Shown: positions 21,470 to 32,369, numbered from the stretch's first letter. The stretch: 64,000 bases of DNA from Sepioteuthis lessoniana (GCA_963585895.1 OY757904.1:20781717-20845716), one strand, 5' to 3'. Notes: generated by a model from the letters alone, not told the origin. Made by a program: numbers and translations.

Positions 21470-21700
21470 ACTCTGATGTCCGGTAAGGCAAAATGTAAAC
21501 AAACAAAAGCAACAACATAATGCCTTATAATTCCCGAGGTGACGTATGTCGACTGTTGGCTGAGCGGTGTGATACTAAGTCTAACGTAAAGTTGGGCGGG
21601 TTTCAATCCCAGCTGAAAGCTTCCTACGTGTGTAGCTACAACGAAGAATTATGAAACAATGAAACAGTCTGTCTGTTGATGACTATGCGTATAACTCACT
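21470..21700 (+). mobile_element. SINE-G, near full length
   Basis: tRNA-like head with A-box tggctgagcgg (21557-21567) and B-box ggtttcaatccc (21599-21610), preceded by 'cataatgccttataattccc' and followed by 'agtctgtctgttgatgac'. It matches 43755-43980 and, in antisense, 63160-63365. The 5' extension before the A box is part of the family because it is conserved in all three. Confidence 0.75.
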
Positions 21701-21839
21701 CAGGTGCAAAGTGATGCATAGGGCGTTCAGTGAGAACAGAATTAAATACAGGAATAACTGTCATAGTCACATGTTGAATGAATTGTGTTTAATACTTGAG
21801 CATGTGTATATAAAAAATTCTTTAATTCTTCCAACCTGA

Positions 21840-22200
21840 AGTTGTGTCGGTACTACTGTACGATTGCACCACTTGGACTCAAAATAAACACCTAGAGAAA
21901 AAGCAAAATGGAAACAACCCAAGAATACAGTGTTTTGAACAGTGCTGTTTTGAATTCATCCTGGAAGCAGCATCCCACAAAAATAGCATCTGTACGGCCA
22001 TTATCTCATATCTCACAAACACTCCAAGACGAGCAAAATACGTTGGGCACAGCTGGAGAAGAAAAGACGAACTTATAAGCAATGTTATCTTATGGACTCT
22101 TACACATGTGCATGCCAGTGTCAGCCAACGAGCAAAAACTTATATCCATCAGCTATGTGCGGACAGTAGTTGTGGTCAATAGGACCTATTAAATATGATG
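21840..22200 (+). mobile_element. RTE-like LINE, 3' fragment, decayed
   Basis: A 112-codon frame reads VLLYDCTTWTQNKHLEKK ... RRAKYVGHSWRRKDELIS, a diverged copy of the post-RT C-terminus best seen at 52245-52985 (ILLYGCTTWTLTKRLEKK ... RRARHAGHCWRSRDELIS). The 3' tail is not recognisable. Confidence 0.8.
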
Positions 22201-22424
22201 GCCGATAATGATAGGATTGTTTTGGCTATTTACTGCCCAAAATATGTAAGGAAATGAATTGTTCTTATGAACAAGGCCGATTTTGAAAGTAAAACTAATG
22301 CAACGTAATTGAATGGTTCATAAAAAATTGGAATTGAAAAATAAATAGATAAATGAATTAAAAAGCCAACAGTTTCCGTACGACCAGGCCATAACTCTTG
22401 TTTGAGTTAAAATTGACTAAGGAA

Positions 22425-22504
22425 AACAGGATGCCCCAAAAAACAACTCAACCGAGTTTGAGTCTCCATCAAATTGTACTACTATATATATATATATATA
22501 TATA
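22425..22504 (-). repeat. Repeat end abutting (TA)n
   Basis: On the minus strand a (TA)n tract (22481-22504) is followed by 'tttgatggagactcaaactc', the counterpart of 11531-11580. Confidence 0.5.
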
Positions 22505-23345
22505 CAAGGGTTCTCAGAAGACTTAACTGCCACGGGTGGGTGACACTTTAAATAGTGACCTGACAAGACCAGTCATAAAATTCGAGAGCAAGCGTATTAT
22601 ACTTCTGATAGCGCAGTGGAAGTGAGATTAAACTCTGTCAACTCACGCCCCGGTAGCTATTTGCTCACAATGTTACTCAACACAATATACATTGCACTTG
22701 CAAAGATCTTCATGACAAGATCATTAACTATCGCTTTACGAAATCAAAAGTATTTATCTTTTTTTATTCGACGAGTGCAAAGCTATAAAAGAATGAGTAA
22801 CAAGCGAGTACATTACTCAGAAAACCAGTAATGATTTTAGATACTCATTTTGCTAGCATTTACAAGTAGTTAGTTTTTATATCTTAAGTGCGTGATTTTT
22901 AGGGATTTTGTCTGTTGAAAAGAAATACACATTCTTTAGAAATAAATATTTTAGTCATCATATGTTCACATTTTCACGCCATCTTCCAAGGTATATTCTC
23001 TTTTTTTTTTCTTTATCATTGGCTCCTTTTAAATCACGCGAGAATGTTTATGCAATTTTAACGCGAAATGCACGCACGCAAATACCTCGAATGATTTTTA
23101 AAACTTTTTCCCTGTTATCAGCATGATTTTTACGTTCAAATGAGACGTCAACAGAAGAAAAAACTTTCGATAAGGCATCTTTTACTTAAGTCTATATATC
23201 TCTTTTCTTTAAAAAAAATACCTTTTAGTCAAATACTATATTCATGAATACAGTGTTTAAAAAAATTGATATCATTTTGTAATCTAATATAACATGACCA
23301 CCTCTTATCCATCCAGCTATGGCTTAAATTGTATCATTGCTGTTT
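22505..23345. other. No recognisable gene
   Basis: AT-rich. Two frames of 71-72 codons (22616-22831, 22908-23126) lack motifs and are rich in the residues expected from AT-rich non-coding DNA. Confidence 0.4.
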
Positions 23346-23349
23346 TTCT

Positions 23350-23415
23350 ACAGGGATAACTTTGGCATTAATTAAACCACAAAGGTTGATATGCCATTCA
23401 ACAAAGAAACCAAAT
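23350..23415 (+). mobile_element. SINE-A or B 3' tail fragment
   Basis: 'tttggcattaattaaaccac' and 'aaaggttgatatgccatt' form the shared 3' hairpin, followed by 'caacaaagaaaccaaatc'. The body is not recognisable, so the family cannot be assigned. Confidence 0.6.
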
Positions 23416-23489
23416 CTAATTTTAGCCAAGTCTGCTAAGGCTGAAGAATACATAAGACTGCAAAACTTCCCCAAAGAGTGTACGGGATA

Positions 23490-23790
23490 TAACACTCCTG
23501 GTGTAATGATTATCGTCGTAGGAAATGGACACGACGATACGAGTTCAAATCCTGGACGCGACTGATTACATTTCACATAGCACTAATACACTTGGGAAAG
23601 GTATAAATCCAATTATTCTCCCTCCAGCTATGGGTAAATAGTAGGACAGACTAGGTTCTTCAGCCTTGGTGAAGGCAACTAGTCTCGGAGAAGGAAAAAC
23701 TCTAAATTCAAACCTGTTATCTCCGCTTAAAAATTGACCTTGTGTCATATCCTGCCCGAACGGAGGGATTGGTAAATATATATAACACTA
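23490..23790 (+). mobile_element. SINE-C, near complete
   Basis: Head 'ctggtgtaatgattatcgtc', B-box 'gagttcaaatcctgg', central domain 'cacttgggaaaggtataaat', body 'ggttcttcagccttggtg', end 'cctgcccgaacggaggg'. Confidence 0.85.
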
Positions 23791-23804
23791 AAGTATTTTT
23801 GGTG

Positions 23805-24080
23805 GGGCTCCTGTTCTGAAGCTTTGGTACGTGTGGTGTTACCCTTTATTACCATTATTCTCAAGTCCACTCTGACCCGGAGTGAGAGTACTTGTAAGGG
23901 TTCCATCTGTTGGTCAAACTGAACTATTTAATGATCTTTGGCTACGTTTAAAAATGTTGCCTACAAACTATTTGTTTACAAATCATATATATTTTATATA
24001 TATGTATACACAGGATTTGGCATTGAATAACCTCCGACGGTTGATATGCCATCAAGCACAACCAACCAACAAATCTAACT
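23805..24080 (+). mobile_element. Element B, short sense copy
   Basis: The distal head (ccactctgacccggagtgag, 'agggttccatctgttgg') is followed by a very short AT-rich middle and the full 3' hairpin 'ggcattgaataacctccgac' / 'ggttgatatgcc' with a CAACCAACC tail. It is about 275 bp because the middle is nearly lost. Confidence 0.7.
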
Positions 24081-24154
24081 CGACCAAATGTTGTTCAAAT
24101 GTTCTGAAATTTTAACAGCTAAAATTGTAACATCTCATAATTTTACGGTTTTCC

Positions 24155-24425
24155 TTTACAGGGAATGGTGTTTAGTTGGTAGAGTGTTCGCCAATGGTCC
24201 GGGAGACCTGGGTTCAATCCCAGGTCGCGTCATACCAAAGACTTTAAAATGGCACTTGATACCTCCTTGCTTAACATTCAGCAATAAAAGGTACGTATCA
24301 AGGATAAAATGGAGCAATCCAGGGAAAGGATTAGCACCCTTCCCTATACCTCGGTGTAGTAGCTATTGAAAAGGGAGCCTTCTGATCGCCCTTGACTACG
24401 GTCGCCAACTTTACTTACTTACTTC
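24155..24425 (+). mobile_element. SINE-E, well preserved
   Basis: A-box-like 'tttagttggtagagtgttcg', B-box 'ggttcaatcccagg', body 'ataccaaagactttaaaatg', 'cagggaaaggattagcaccc', end 'gggagccttctgatcgccct' and a (CTTA)n-like tail (ttacttacttact). This is the clearest copy for defining the family. Confidence 0.85.
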
Positions 24426-24732
24426 TACACGTGCTGTTAAAATTCGAGATTAATTGAACAAGAATTCGTTAAGTTATTAGAGTATGAAGTGATATCGATT
24501 TTTCTGAAACACGCCTCAATCGATATGAAATTTTTTAAACCCACCGTATCTCTGTATCATAGTCTCCAATCGCAGTCATGTTGGTGATAGCAAATAGTCA
24601 GATGGGGAGGGAATAACACAAAAGTATGAATCTTCTCGTGTATTTGATTCATTCCTCCTTCTCTGTTCACGCTGTTTGTCTCCACGCACCCCGGCCACGC
24701 AGAAAGAAAAGGGCAGAATCACAAAATGAGGG

Positions 24733-24771
<39 letters not shown>

Positions 24772-25240
24772 TATTGAGGCTCAAAGAACACCCCACCCCG
24801 ACACTCATTACGAGTAGGTGATATCGTCCGTTCATTTCTTCTCCCCATTATGATAGCCGCTTCCGGTGATCTCGATATGACCCGGTCTGCGGTGCTAGAC
24901 CAAGCCTAACATGTCATACCTACCACACTGGAAGAGATGTTGAACTTTGTGAACTCATCCCTCTTTCTGCTGGTGGCATTTTAAATAGCTTTTTCGCTTC
25001 CAGGTACCATTTTTTTACAATGTAACACCTCTTCGATTATTTTTTCAACTAAGTTTTTAAAAATCACTACATGTTAACTGAACATTTTCTTCATACTTAA
25101 ACTACGTTTCAACAGTTAAATCATTCACATATATTCTTGATTTTTTCCATAATAAGGATACTGAAACTCTTAAAAACTACTGCTCCATATTGGTAGGGTT
25201 TATAAACACTGATTATGTTCTCTTGTCGGGGGAAACACTC
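24426..25240. other. No recognisable gene; (TA)n at 24727-24773
   Basis: A TA tract of about 47 bp lies in a mixed-composition stretch. Two overlapping frames run through the tract and encode Tyr-Ile repeats, an artefact of the microsatellite. Confidence 0.5.
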
Positions 25241-25244
25241 CACC

Positions 25245-25660
25245 TGCAAAAAGCGATGTCTTGAGTATGACTCAAATGTATATGAAGGTGAGGCTTCAAT
25301 GTATATGAAGGTGAGGCTTCAATGTATATGAAGGTGAGGCTTCTTGAGATCTGGGGAATGTAGAGTACTCCTCAATTGCCATTTCTCCCCCTAACATTCA
25401 GACTTACAGTGGTAATATCTGTTATGATCCAATCAGTTTGAAAATGATTAGTATTGAATAAGAATACATGAAACTAAATAACTGTGTGCAAGCAAATGAT
25501 GATTATTAAATAGAATATTACTGTTAGAAAAACTTGATGATTATTATTGATTACTTGAGACCGTATAATTGATTGCAAATTATTAATGTTAGATAGAAAT
25601 ACTTTTAAAAAAACATGTAACTGTGTGCAAATTATTTGTACGAGATAGTGTTGAATATTG
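25245..25660 (+). mobile_element. Element B with a triplicated head segment
   Basis: Sense B head with the segment 'aatgtatatgaaggtgaggc' plus 'ttc' repeated three times without change (starts 25275, 25298, 25321), then 'ctccccctaacattcagac', then the AT-rich interior. The tail is not found. Confidence 0.7.
25275..25343. repeat. 23-bp perfect triplication
   Basis: Three identical 23-bp units within a B head, so the amplification is recent compared with the age of the B copy around it. Confidence 0.9.
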
Positions 25661-25664
25661 ACAT

Positions 25665-25935
25665 GCTGCATAAGTTGCGTGAGTAGTATAACAGGATTTA
25701 CTCGTTTCCTAAAGTAAAAAGGATGATAAAGCCCCTGTGGAAATGCCGCATAAGGTGTGTGGATGGCATAACAGGATATACACTCGTTTCCTAAAGTAAA
25801 AAAGATGATGCCCCAGTGGAAATGCCGCATAAGGTGTGTGGGTGGCATAACAGGATATATACTTGTTTCCTAAAGTAAACAGGACACTGCTTCTTCAGCG
25901 GAAGTGCTGCGAAAGTTGCTTGGGTGGCATGTTTG
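25665..25935. repeat. 80-bp tandem repeat, about 3.3 units
   Basis: 'ataacaggat...ctcgtttcctaaagtaaa...gtggaaatgccgcataaggt' recurs with acagga at 25691, 25771 and 25850 and a diverged part-unit to about 25935. Origin unknown. Confidence 0.85.
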
Positions 25936-27065
25936 ATACAAGGCGTGTCCACGAGCAACGCTACGTGGGAGGTGTGACCAGAAGGATTGCATGGGCGTCC
26001 AGGAGATTATATAAACAAGGAAAGATTTTGTCTCGGGTGAACGAAGTAGAAAAGCAGAGAGGTGTGTGTGTGTGTGTGTGTGTGCATTTCAGATATATCT
26101 GACTCTCTCTTACTCTGGCCATACGTACATTTCGGATTATAAAGAAAAACAAGAAAAGAAGAAGAATATATTTTTATAGATAAGTGTTGTTATTGTCCTT
26201 TCTCTATACAACGATGTGTAAGTGTGAACAAAAAACTTTGGAAACAACTGCACAAACCAATGTAAAAAGTAAATGAATCTGATTCCCTAACCTATAGGCA
26301 TAAAGTAATACTAGATGGGAGGATATGCCGTACAAAATCAACCGATCAGTTAATCAATTGATTAAACAAAGAAAATAACTGATTTTTTTTTTTTTTTTTT
26401 GCATGATTGATTTAAATGAAAAAAGACATTTATTAGCGAAAGAGACAACGAGACCTAGAAAGTAAATATCAAAGAACGAAACATAATTCAGAATTTTCAA
26501 ATATTCAACAGAATAAAAGAAGACATGATGTCATTTTTGACAGGTCTTATGCAGTTTTTTTATGGTTTTTTTTTGTTTTGTTTTTTGTTCTGTTTTGTTT
26601 TTTGAAAAGATGTAATAAAACATCTAAGTATCTAATAAAGTGGTTTCTTGAACTTTAAGCCATTTTTCGAGCAGTTGCATTACAAATATGACGTAGAATT
26701 TCTTTATCAAGCACGCAGACGATTCAATTTGTTCGATTCAAACAATTCAATCACCGAGGCAAAGACGAGAAAAAGCCACCTGCTGTGCGCATGCGTGGGA
26801 GAGAGAAAGAATAAGACAGAAACGGAAGCTCGTGTACCATTGCCTGTGTGACGTGTCATGTGAGACTGCACGGTGGTGGATGACCTTACATGGTATCATG
26901 TCAGTTGGCGAGATGCACGCTTTCTTCTTGTCCAATAATTGCAAGCAGTCACGTTAAGACAGATGGAAAGATGACATTCGATTCCTCGGAAACTAAATAC
27001 ATATTAGAAAAAAGTTCACTTGATAAAAAACGGCGATTGATTTTTAGAAAAAAAGTGTCTATTAT
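25936..27065. other. No recognisable gene; (GT)n at 26062-26085
   Basis: A somewhat GC-richer patch lies at 26740-26900 but holds no convincing frame. T-runs near 26381 and 26560-26600 are low complexity. Confidence 0.4.
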
Positions 27066-27082
27066 TTAAATGGTATCTTATT

Positions 27083-27188
27083 GTTTACGGCAAGTCATAC
27101 TGAAAGCATTAGTTCTTGCCAGATTATGAAAGTTAAGAGGCGTCGAATTGGATTATTTCGATGAGTAACTGCTAAGGAATACCAGTTT
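27083..27188 (+). ncRNA. 5S rRNA-derived sequence, decayed
   Basis: The stretch 'tttacggcaagtcatactga', 'aagcattagttcttgcc', 'agattatgaaagttaag', 'atgagtaactgctaaggaat' follows the order of a metazoan 5S rRNA gene (ACGGCCATAC, TGAAAGCACCGGTTCTCGTC, GATC, AAGTTAAG, GATGGGTGACCGCCTGGGAATACC). It is too diverged to be functional. A second copy at 28073-28411 shares the upstream motif 'atcttatt.tttacgg', so both belong to a 5S-derived repeat (SINE3-like) rather than being independent gene copies. Confidence 0.65.
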
Positions 27189-27670
27189 AAGTAAACGATT
27201 TGTGGATTTGTATATAATGAATGAATAATGCTTGGAGGTTGGAAAGATATTTAGTCAAGTCCCCACTCAGTTAGGACCAATGTCAGCACTAGTATATCCG
27301 TGATATACAGACACTGAACTCAACAGAAGGAAAACCAAGACAAAAACACATTTATACATCAGTGTAGTCAGCTGGGGTTGTAGAATACACACTGCATCTC
27401 TACAGATTGGTAAGATTCCTCCCATCGAGTGTCGTGCATATGACACTACACAATCTGCTGGTGAGACTCCAGTAATGCTGGAGCTTTGGGGAATCCAGAG
27501 TTCCCCTTCATTGCCATCGCTCCCAGGTCCACTCTGGCGGGGAGTGGTAGCACCTAAAAGGATCCTATCTATAGGGCAAATAGAGCTGTATAACATTTAA
27601 ATTCAGTGCAAAAAATGAGATGCTAAATTAGATTGTCTGAAATAGAACTGTTTGATCCTTTAACTGTGCA

Positions 27671-27703
27671 TAAAGTCTGGAAACTTATTGAAGGCACCAC
27701 GTA
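27671..27703 (-). mobile_element. Mariner terminal inverted repeat relic
   Basis: The minus strand 'tacgtggtgccttcaataag' then 'tttccagacttta' matches the 5' terminus of the mariners at 40241 and (minus strand) 55554. Only this terminus is left. Confidence 0.55.
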
Positions 27704-27711
27704 TGTGTATA

Positions 27712-27966
27712 AGTAAGTAAGTAAAGTTGGCGACCGAAGTCGAGAGTGGCTAGAAGGCTCCCTTTTCAATAGCTACAACACCGAGGTGTATGGAGGGCAC
27801 TACTCCTTTCCCTGGATTGCTCCACTTTACCCTTGAAATACACCTTATAATGCTGAGTGTAAAGCAAGGAGGTATCAAGTACTATTTTTAAAGTCTTTGG
27901 TATGACACGACCTGGGATTGAACCCAGGTCTATTGGACCATTGGCGAACACTCTACCCACTAGAAC
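27712..27966 (-). mobile_element. SINE-E, antisense
   Basis: Minus strand: A-box region 'ctagtgggtagagtgttcgc', B-box 'ggttcaatcccagg', body 'cataccaaagactttaaaaa', end 'gggagccttctagccact', tail (ACTT)n. Well preserved. Confidence 0.85.
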
Positions 27967-28072
27967 ACCGCATTAAATAACCAATAATGGTTGATATGCC
28001 ATAAAACCAATGAAACCAATCATTTTCACATACAAGAACATTTAACATTTAATATATAAATCGCATCTTATT

Positions 28073-28411
28073 ATTTACGGCTTGTCAAACTGAAAAGAGG
28101 ACTAACGTACTTGACTGCGATATCGTAGTACGCGCGTTCGAACTCCAGTCGCGCTATTACGTTCACTTTCGGATAATACTTTTGGAAAAAGTTCGGACTC
28201 CCTTATCCCCACTCGATTAGTGGGTTATACAGTCCCACTACAGTCCTTCAACAAGGACGACTTTAGCATTAAATAACCCACGAAGATTGATATATCATTA
28301 AACAAAGAAATCAAAGCAAACACTGAAAGCATGCGTTCTTGCCTGATCATAGAAGTTAAGTTGCACTGAACGAGGTTTATATCTAGATGGGTAACCACTT
28401 AAGAATATCCA
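28073..28411 (+). ncRNA. 5S rRNA-derived sequence split by a SINE-A
   Basis: The left part 'tttacggcttgtcaaactga' is at 28073-28095. The right part 'cactgaaagcatgcgttctt', 'gcctgatcatagaagttaag', 'gatgggtaaccacttaagaa' is at 28317-28411. The order matches 5S rRNA from near the 5' end to the terminal GGGAATACC region. The SINE-A insertion has duplicated about 10-12 bp (caaactgaaa / caaacactgaaa). Confidence 0.65.
28096..28316 (+). mobile_element. SINE-A inside the 5S-derived repeat
   Basis: B-box-like 'gcgttcgaactccagtcgc', central domain 'tacttttggaaaaagttcgg', '3' hairpin 'gcattaaataacccacgaag' / 'attgatatatcatt' and a short A-rich tail. The first few bases of the head are degraded. Confidence 0.75.
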
Positions 28412-28969
28412 TTACCAAACTTGCCTGAGTCTAAGAATTACATAAAATATTTTTGATCTATTTTTGATTGCTTTCATTGCACCCGGGTTTCTTTTCTTTT
28501 TTTTTTTTCTTTTTTTTTTCAAGATATCTTTTTGTTATTCTTAACTTCTAAACTTCCAACAGCTTTTAACTGTAATTCTGTACGACATGCATGATTAGTG
28601 GTGTTATTTTAAGTATAACCGACTTCCGGGACCTGCCGGGACCTTGCCATAACCCTAGTTCATTTCCTTCTAATAATTCACTTTACATCCCTCTAAGCAT
28701 GTAGTGTTCTGTTCGTTTATAGCATTTTTCATTGCTTTTTGCACTGTTTTCTAGCTTTCGTATAGGCATTTAAAGGTGTGAAACAGATTCTCAATAACAA
28801 TACATTTAACACAGATAAATTTTCTTGTAAATGGGAAACATCTGCTAAGTCATCCGACAAACGGCACTCAAAATAATTTAAAGTGGAAAGCAAACACTAA
28901 AAACCTTTAGTTGTGTGTTTATTCAAAGAATTCATATCGAACAGTTTACTCCCAGGAATAAAAACATAA
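28412..28969. other. No recognisable gene
   Basis: Contains a T-rich tract at 28490-28525 and AT-rich sequence. Nothing else seen. Confidence 0.5.
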
Positions 28970-29650
28970 GTTAACTGCCATGTCGGTGATAATTATAATA
29001 CGCTGACAGTATCCCTTGCAGAGAAAGAAGGCACTTCCTCCAAAAATAATAAGTGTGTCGTTGGTATGTTTTCTAAACTGCATCTGAAGGTGAGGATCGA
29101 GTTCTGGATATCTGAAGAGTGTGGGGTACACTTCTATAACCATTACTCCCAAATCCACTCTGATTCGGAATGGCAGTGCTTGTTCGGGTCTCATCTATCG
29201 ATCAAATAGATCTGTTTAAAAATCATTGGTATTCAATACGACGGTGTTTTAAAAAATTAAGAAATAACTATGCAAAAAATGTAAATATAAACATACAATG
29301 AACGCGATTCCAAAACATCTTGGCATAAAATAACCCAAAATAAATTGACACTCCATTAAAATTAATCAATCGATTATTCAACGATAGTTATCTGCTTAAA
29401 CTAAAATTTGCATTCAATAGGAATAATTGATGCCATAATTGTAAATTATTTGTGTTAAGAATAGTTACTTGAAACAATGATTCTTTTCTTAAGAATATTA
29501 TTATTATTAGTTACTTGAAACCATTTTACTCAGTGCAAACAAAAGACAATTAATAAGTGAATATAATTACTTGAAACCATATTGTCATTAGAAATACATG
29601 AAATCATAAAACTGCTTTCCATTTATTTATATTAGATAAGAAAACTTGAT
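28970..29650 (+). mobile_element. Element B, diverged, plus AT-rich B interior
   Basis: Head motifs 'atacgctgacagtatcccttg', 'ctgcatctgaaggtgagga', 'ccactctgattcggaatgg', then AT-rich sequence and a decayed hairpin tail 'ttggcataaaataaccc' near 29325-29385. The interval 29390-29650 is more B-type AT-rich sequence (gtgtgcaaacaa, acttgaaacca). Confidence 0.6.
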
Positions 29651-29654
29651 ATTT

Positions 29655-30475
29655 TAGAATCCTCATCATCATCACCACGTCGCGCAATCAGCACGGATAC
29701 CCCTGACCCTCTTCCGCCACCCTTCTCTATCGTCCATCGCTTCTGGTTGGTCTTTCAGGCTACATTCTGTATCGGCAGAGAGCTGTTGTATGTAGGTTCT
29801 AGCTGGTCGTCCTGCTTTTGCTCGTTCATGTGAAGGGGTCCAGAGAAGTACGTCACTTATGTGTTCGTCCCTACTTCTCCGGCAGTGTCCCACACGTCTG
29901 GTTCGTCTTACTTTTTGGATAGCTTTCGTGATGGGTGGTAAGTGGCCGTATAGCTGCTTCTTTGTGGGGTGCTACCTCCAGGACTTGTTCAGTATTGCTC
30001 GCAGCATTCTCGTGTAGTTGCCGTCAAGCTTTTTCTCCCAACGTTTAGTTAGCGTCTATGTAGTGCATCCATACAACAGTATCAACACGACCACTGTAGG
30101 GAAAAACTGAATTTTATTTCATCGGTCAGGTCTGCCTTCCATATGACCGATAGTCTATCGATAGCCGTCCATACCTTTGCTAGTCGCGTGTCGATGTCTG
30201 TCTCGGTTGATGAGACACTGCTTCCTAGGTAGGTGAACTTGTCTGCTAGTTTCAGAGAACTACCATTTAGTGTGCAGATGTCGCCTCTTTGATTAAAGCA
30301 CATGTGTTCTGTTTTGTGTGCACTGACATGGAGGCCTACTCCTGCAGCTGCTCGTTCCAAACATGGTTTCGGCTTGGGCTGGTGTATTTGCCAGAAGCGC
30401 TATGTCATCGGCGTAGTCAGCGTCAGTAATTGTTTGTGCGGGGTATCTTCTGATTCTTTGCTTTGTTAGTTTGAA
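29655..30475 (-). mobile_element. RTE-like LINE, RT active-site fragment to 3' end
   Basis: On the minus strand the order is: RT motif DADYADDIALLANTPAQAE with the catalytic YADD at 30404-30415, then 'HKTEHMCFNQRGDICTLNG', 'DKFTYLGSSVSSTETDIDTR', 'RPARTYIQQLSADT', and a CAT-rich (ATG)n tail at 29660-29672. Several frame changes separate the pieces (frames 30293-30652, 30082-30360, 29672-29893). It is the only copy in the window reaching upstream to the catalytic motif. I assign it to the RTE clade from the protein flavour and the short trinucleotide tail; the clade needs a tree. Confidence 0.85.
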
Positions 30476-30559
30476 TGATATATCATAAACGTGCACAAAA
30501 ATGCCAAAGAAGCAACTGCACAACAAATGTAAATATACAATGAATGCAATTCCCTGATG

Positions 30560-30922
30560 CTTTGGCTTAAAACAACCCTGGACATTTTGTGTAGTTACTC
30601 CTTGAGAGATTTTTTTAAATTTTTTGTGTTTTTTTGCACTTAATTCTATCAATTAAGAATAATATTTATACAAATCAATTTAAGTTGTCTAAATTTCTGA
30701 GATGAAGCTTGTCGATTTTTATCATTAAGGTTTTTCGGACTATTGTCTTCATCTTTATTGTTATTTCCACAACGTTTCGGCCGATATGTCCTCCGGCTTT
30801 CTTCAGGTGTTTGGTGAACTCGGGAACCTTCACGGAACTTCGAACTCCGTCCTTTATTGAAACCACGGGGGTCGCCTGTTCTGATTCCGTTTGCCATAAC
30901 CGGGTACAAGTGTTAAGTATTC

Positions 30923-30966
<44 letters not shown>

Positions 30967-31268
30967 CTCGCCAGTAGTGAGGATTGAACCTGCAACCTTC
31001 AGATGATTGTCTCCTTAGAAGTTCAGGGAACCAACGCCTTTAACCGTTACGCCATGTGTCCTGCTGGACAATTTAACTTAAAGATGGGACTCTGAGAGTA
31101 ATGGCAATGATGAAGTACTCCACACTCTCCAGAACTCCAGAATTGGTGCCTCACCATCAGACGTAGTTTTGTATCATACTTAGGACACACAGTTTTGGTA
31201 CGAGGAGTCTTACCCCTCTATCGATGATACTGAGCGTGTATTCTAAGTCCAGCTGACAAGGCAGTCAA
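30560..31268 (-). mobile_element. Element B interrupted by SINE-F
   Basis: AT-rich B-type sequence to 'caaatcaattta' at 30686 continues after the insertion as 'tttaacttaaagatgggact' and the head 'gtaatggcaatgatgaagta', 'catcagacgtagttttg', 'gaggagtcttacccctct' to 'ccagctgacaaggc'. Confidence 0.65.
30687..31068 (-). mobile_element. SINE-F, full length, 11-bp TSD
   Basis: On the minus strand: tRNA-like head with A-box tggcgtaacgg and B-box ggttcaatcc, an internal (TA)n (30924-30965), then a body 'aacacttgtacccggttatg ... caataaaggacgg ... ctgaagaaagccgg ... cggccgaaacgttgtgg'. The flanks caatttaagtt (30676-30686) and caatttaactt (31069-31079) differ by one base. The only other copy here is at 56140-56485. 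Confidence 0.75.
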
Positions 31269-32369
31269 AGATTATTGTTGTTTTACTCTATTCATTAATT
31301 TAACTTGGATTTCATTTTAGTATATTACAATTTTTTTTTTCTTTTCTAAGGTAAACTTGTAATAATAAAAATGAACCCACATTCCTGTTTTGGACAAAAC
31401 CTTAAACCTTTAAACCCCCCCCCTAACCCGTCTCTATTATATCTGTGCTTCCTCATTTCCATGCCAAAAAAATGAAAGTGCTGAATGCATGCTTATTTTC
31501 TATTGAAACAAAATTCCCATTCGCTCTTCAAAAGATAATTACTTGAATGTTTATGGTAATTTGCGAGCGTAAATTAGACGTTTTCTATTATAACGCATAC
31601 CTAATTGCGTTCAGATTTATTAATCACCATGTCAAAGAAATTAGTTTCTAGAACAAAACGAATTATTCTCGTTTGTTGCTCTTCATATGTACACACTTTC
31701 GTTTTAAGAAATTTTGATTCAAGATTTTAATAATTTGTCATAATTTGTGTAATTACTAAAATTAATTCATAACAAAAATGTTTAATTGCACTTTTATCAT
31801 CTCATTGCTTCGTCTTTTTTAATATCCAGAGTTTTTTCTTCTCTCAAAGCCAACGGCACCTCATCCAATGTAGGAATTATAAGATTCATTTGATAGAATG
31901 AGAAATGGCACGCCTTTCCTGAAATTACCTTGTAAATACTGGAAAGAGATAGTTACATCTTCGCCCTAGATTTTTCAATTCGAAATGCAGCAGGCTCTTT
32001 GACAGAGAAATGGACGGAAACAGGAGAAATTCCATTATATTTCTTGATTTCAATCGCAAAAAAAAATTATATTTCAAAACTGAAGACCTCTTTATTACCT
32101 CAGCCATTACTTATGGAATTCGTGATATAAATAATGGAAAGATTTACGTGGGGTTTCCAAAAATAAAACGAACTTTTGAAAGAATGCTCTAGAAGGACGT
32201 TTTAAATGCCATGTAGCAAAGACTTTGAACTTTTATACAAATCAAACTACGCTATTTTGCTTAGTACTGGAATTAAATGTGGTTCATTGAACGTAAGTTT
32301 AGTGAACTTGTTAGTATTTCCAAGTTAAACAATAAAAAATATTCGACCGAAATTATTTCCAAAATTAGA
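31269..32369. other. AT-rich spacer, no gene seen
   Basis: Complementary 60-codon frames at 31925-32192 have no recognisable motif. No repeat family is recognised. Confidence 0.4.

Larger units (their letters stand above)
27357..28020 (+). mobile_element. Element B interrupted by SINE-E
   Basis: The head (ctgcatctctacagattgg, 'gagactccagtaatgctgg', 'ccactctggcggggagtgg') and interior run to about 27670. The 3' hairpin (gcattaaataaccaataatg / gttgatatgcc) and AAACC tail are at 27966-28020. Between them lie a mariner terminus relic and an antisense SINE-E. Confidence 0.75.

Noticed and set aside
27083-27188. Functional 5S rRNA gene
   Set aside because: Too many changes in conserved positions, and the second copy shares non-5S flanks.
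30082-30652. Host reverse transcriptase-like gene
   Set aside because: YADD motif, (ATG)n tail and about ten other fragments show it is a broken LINE.
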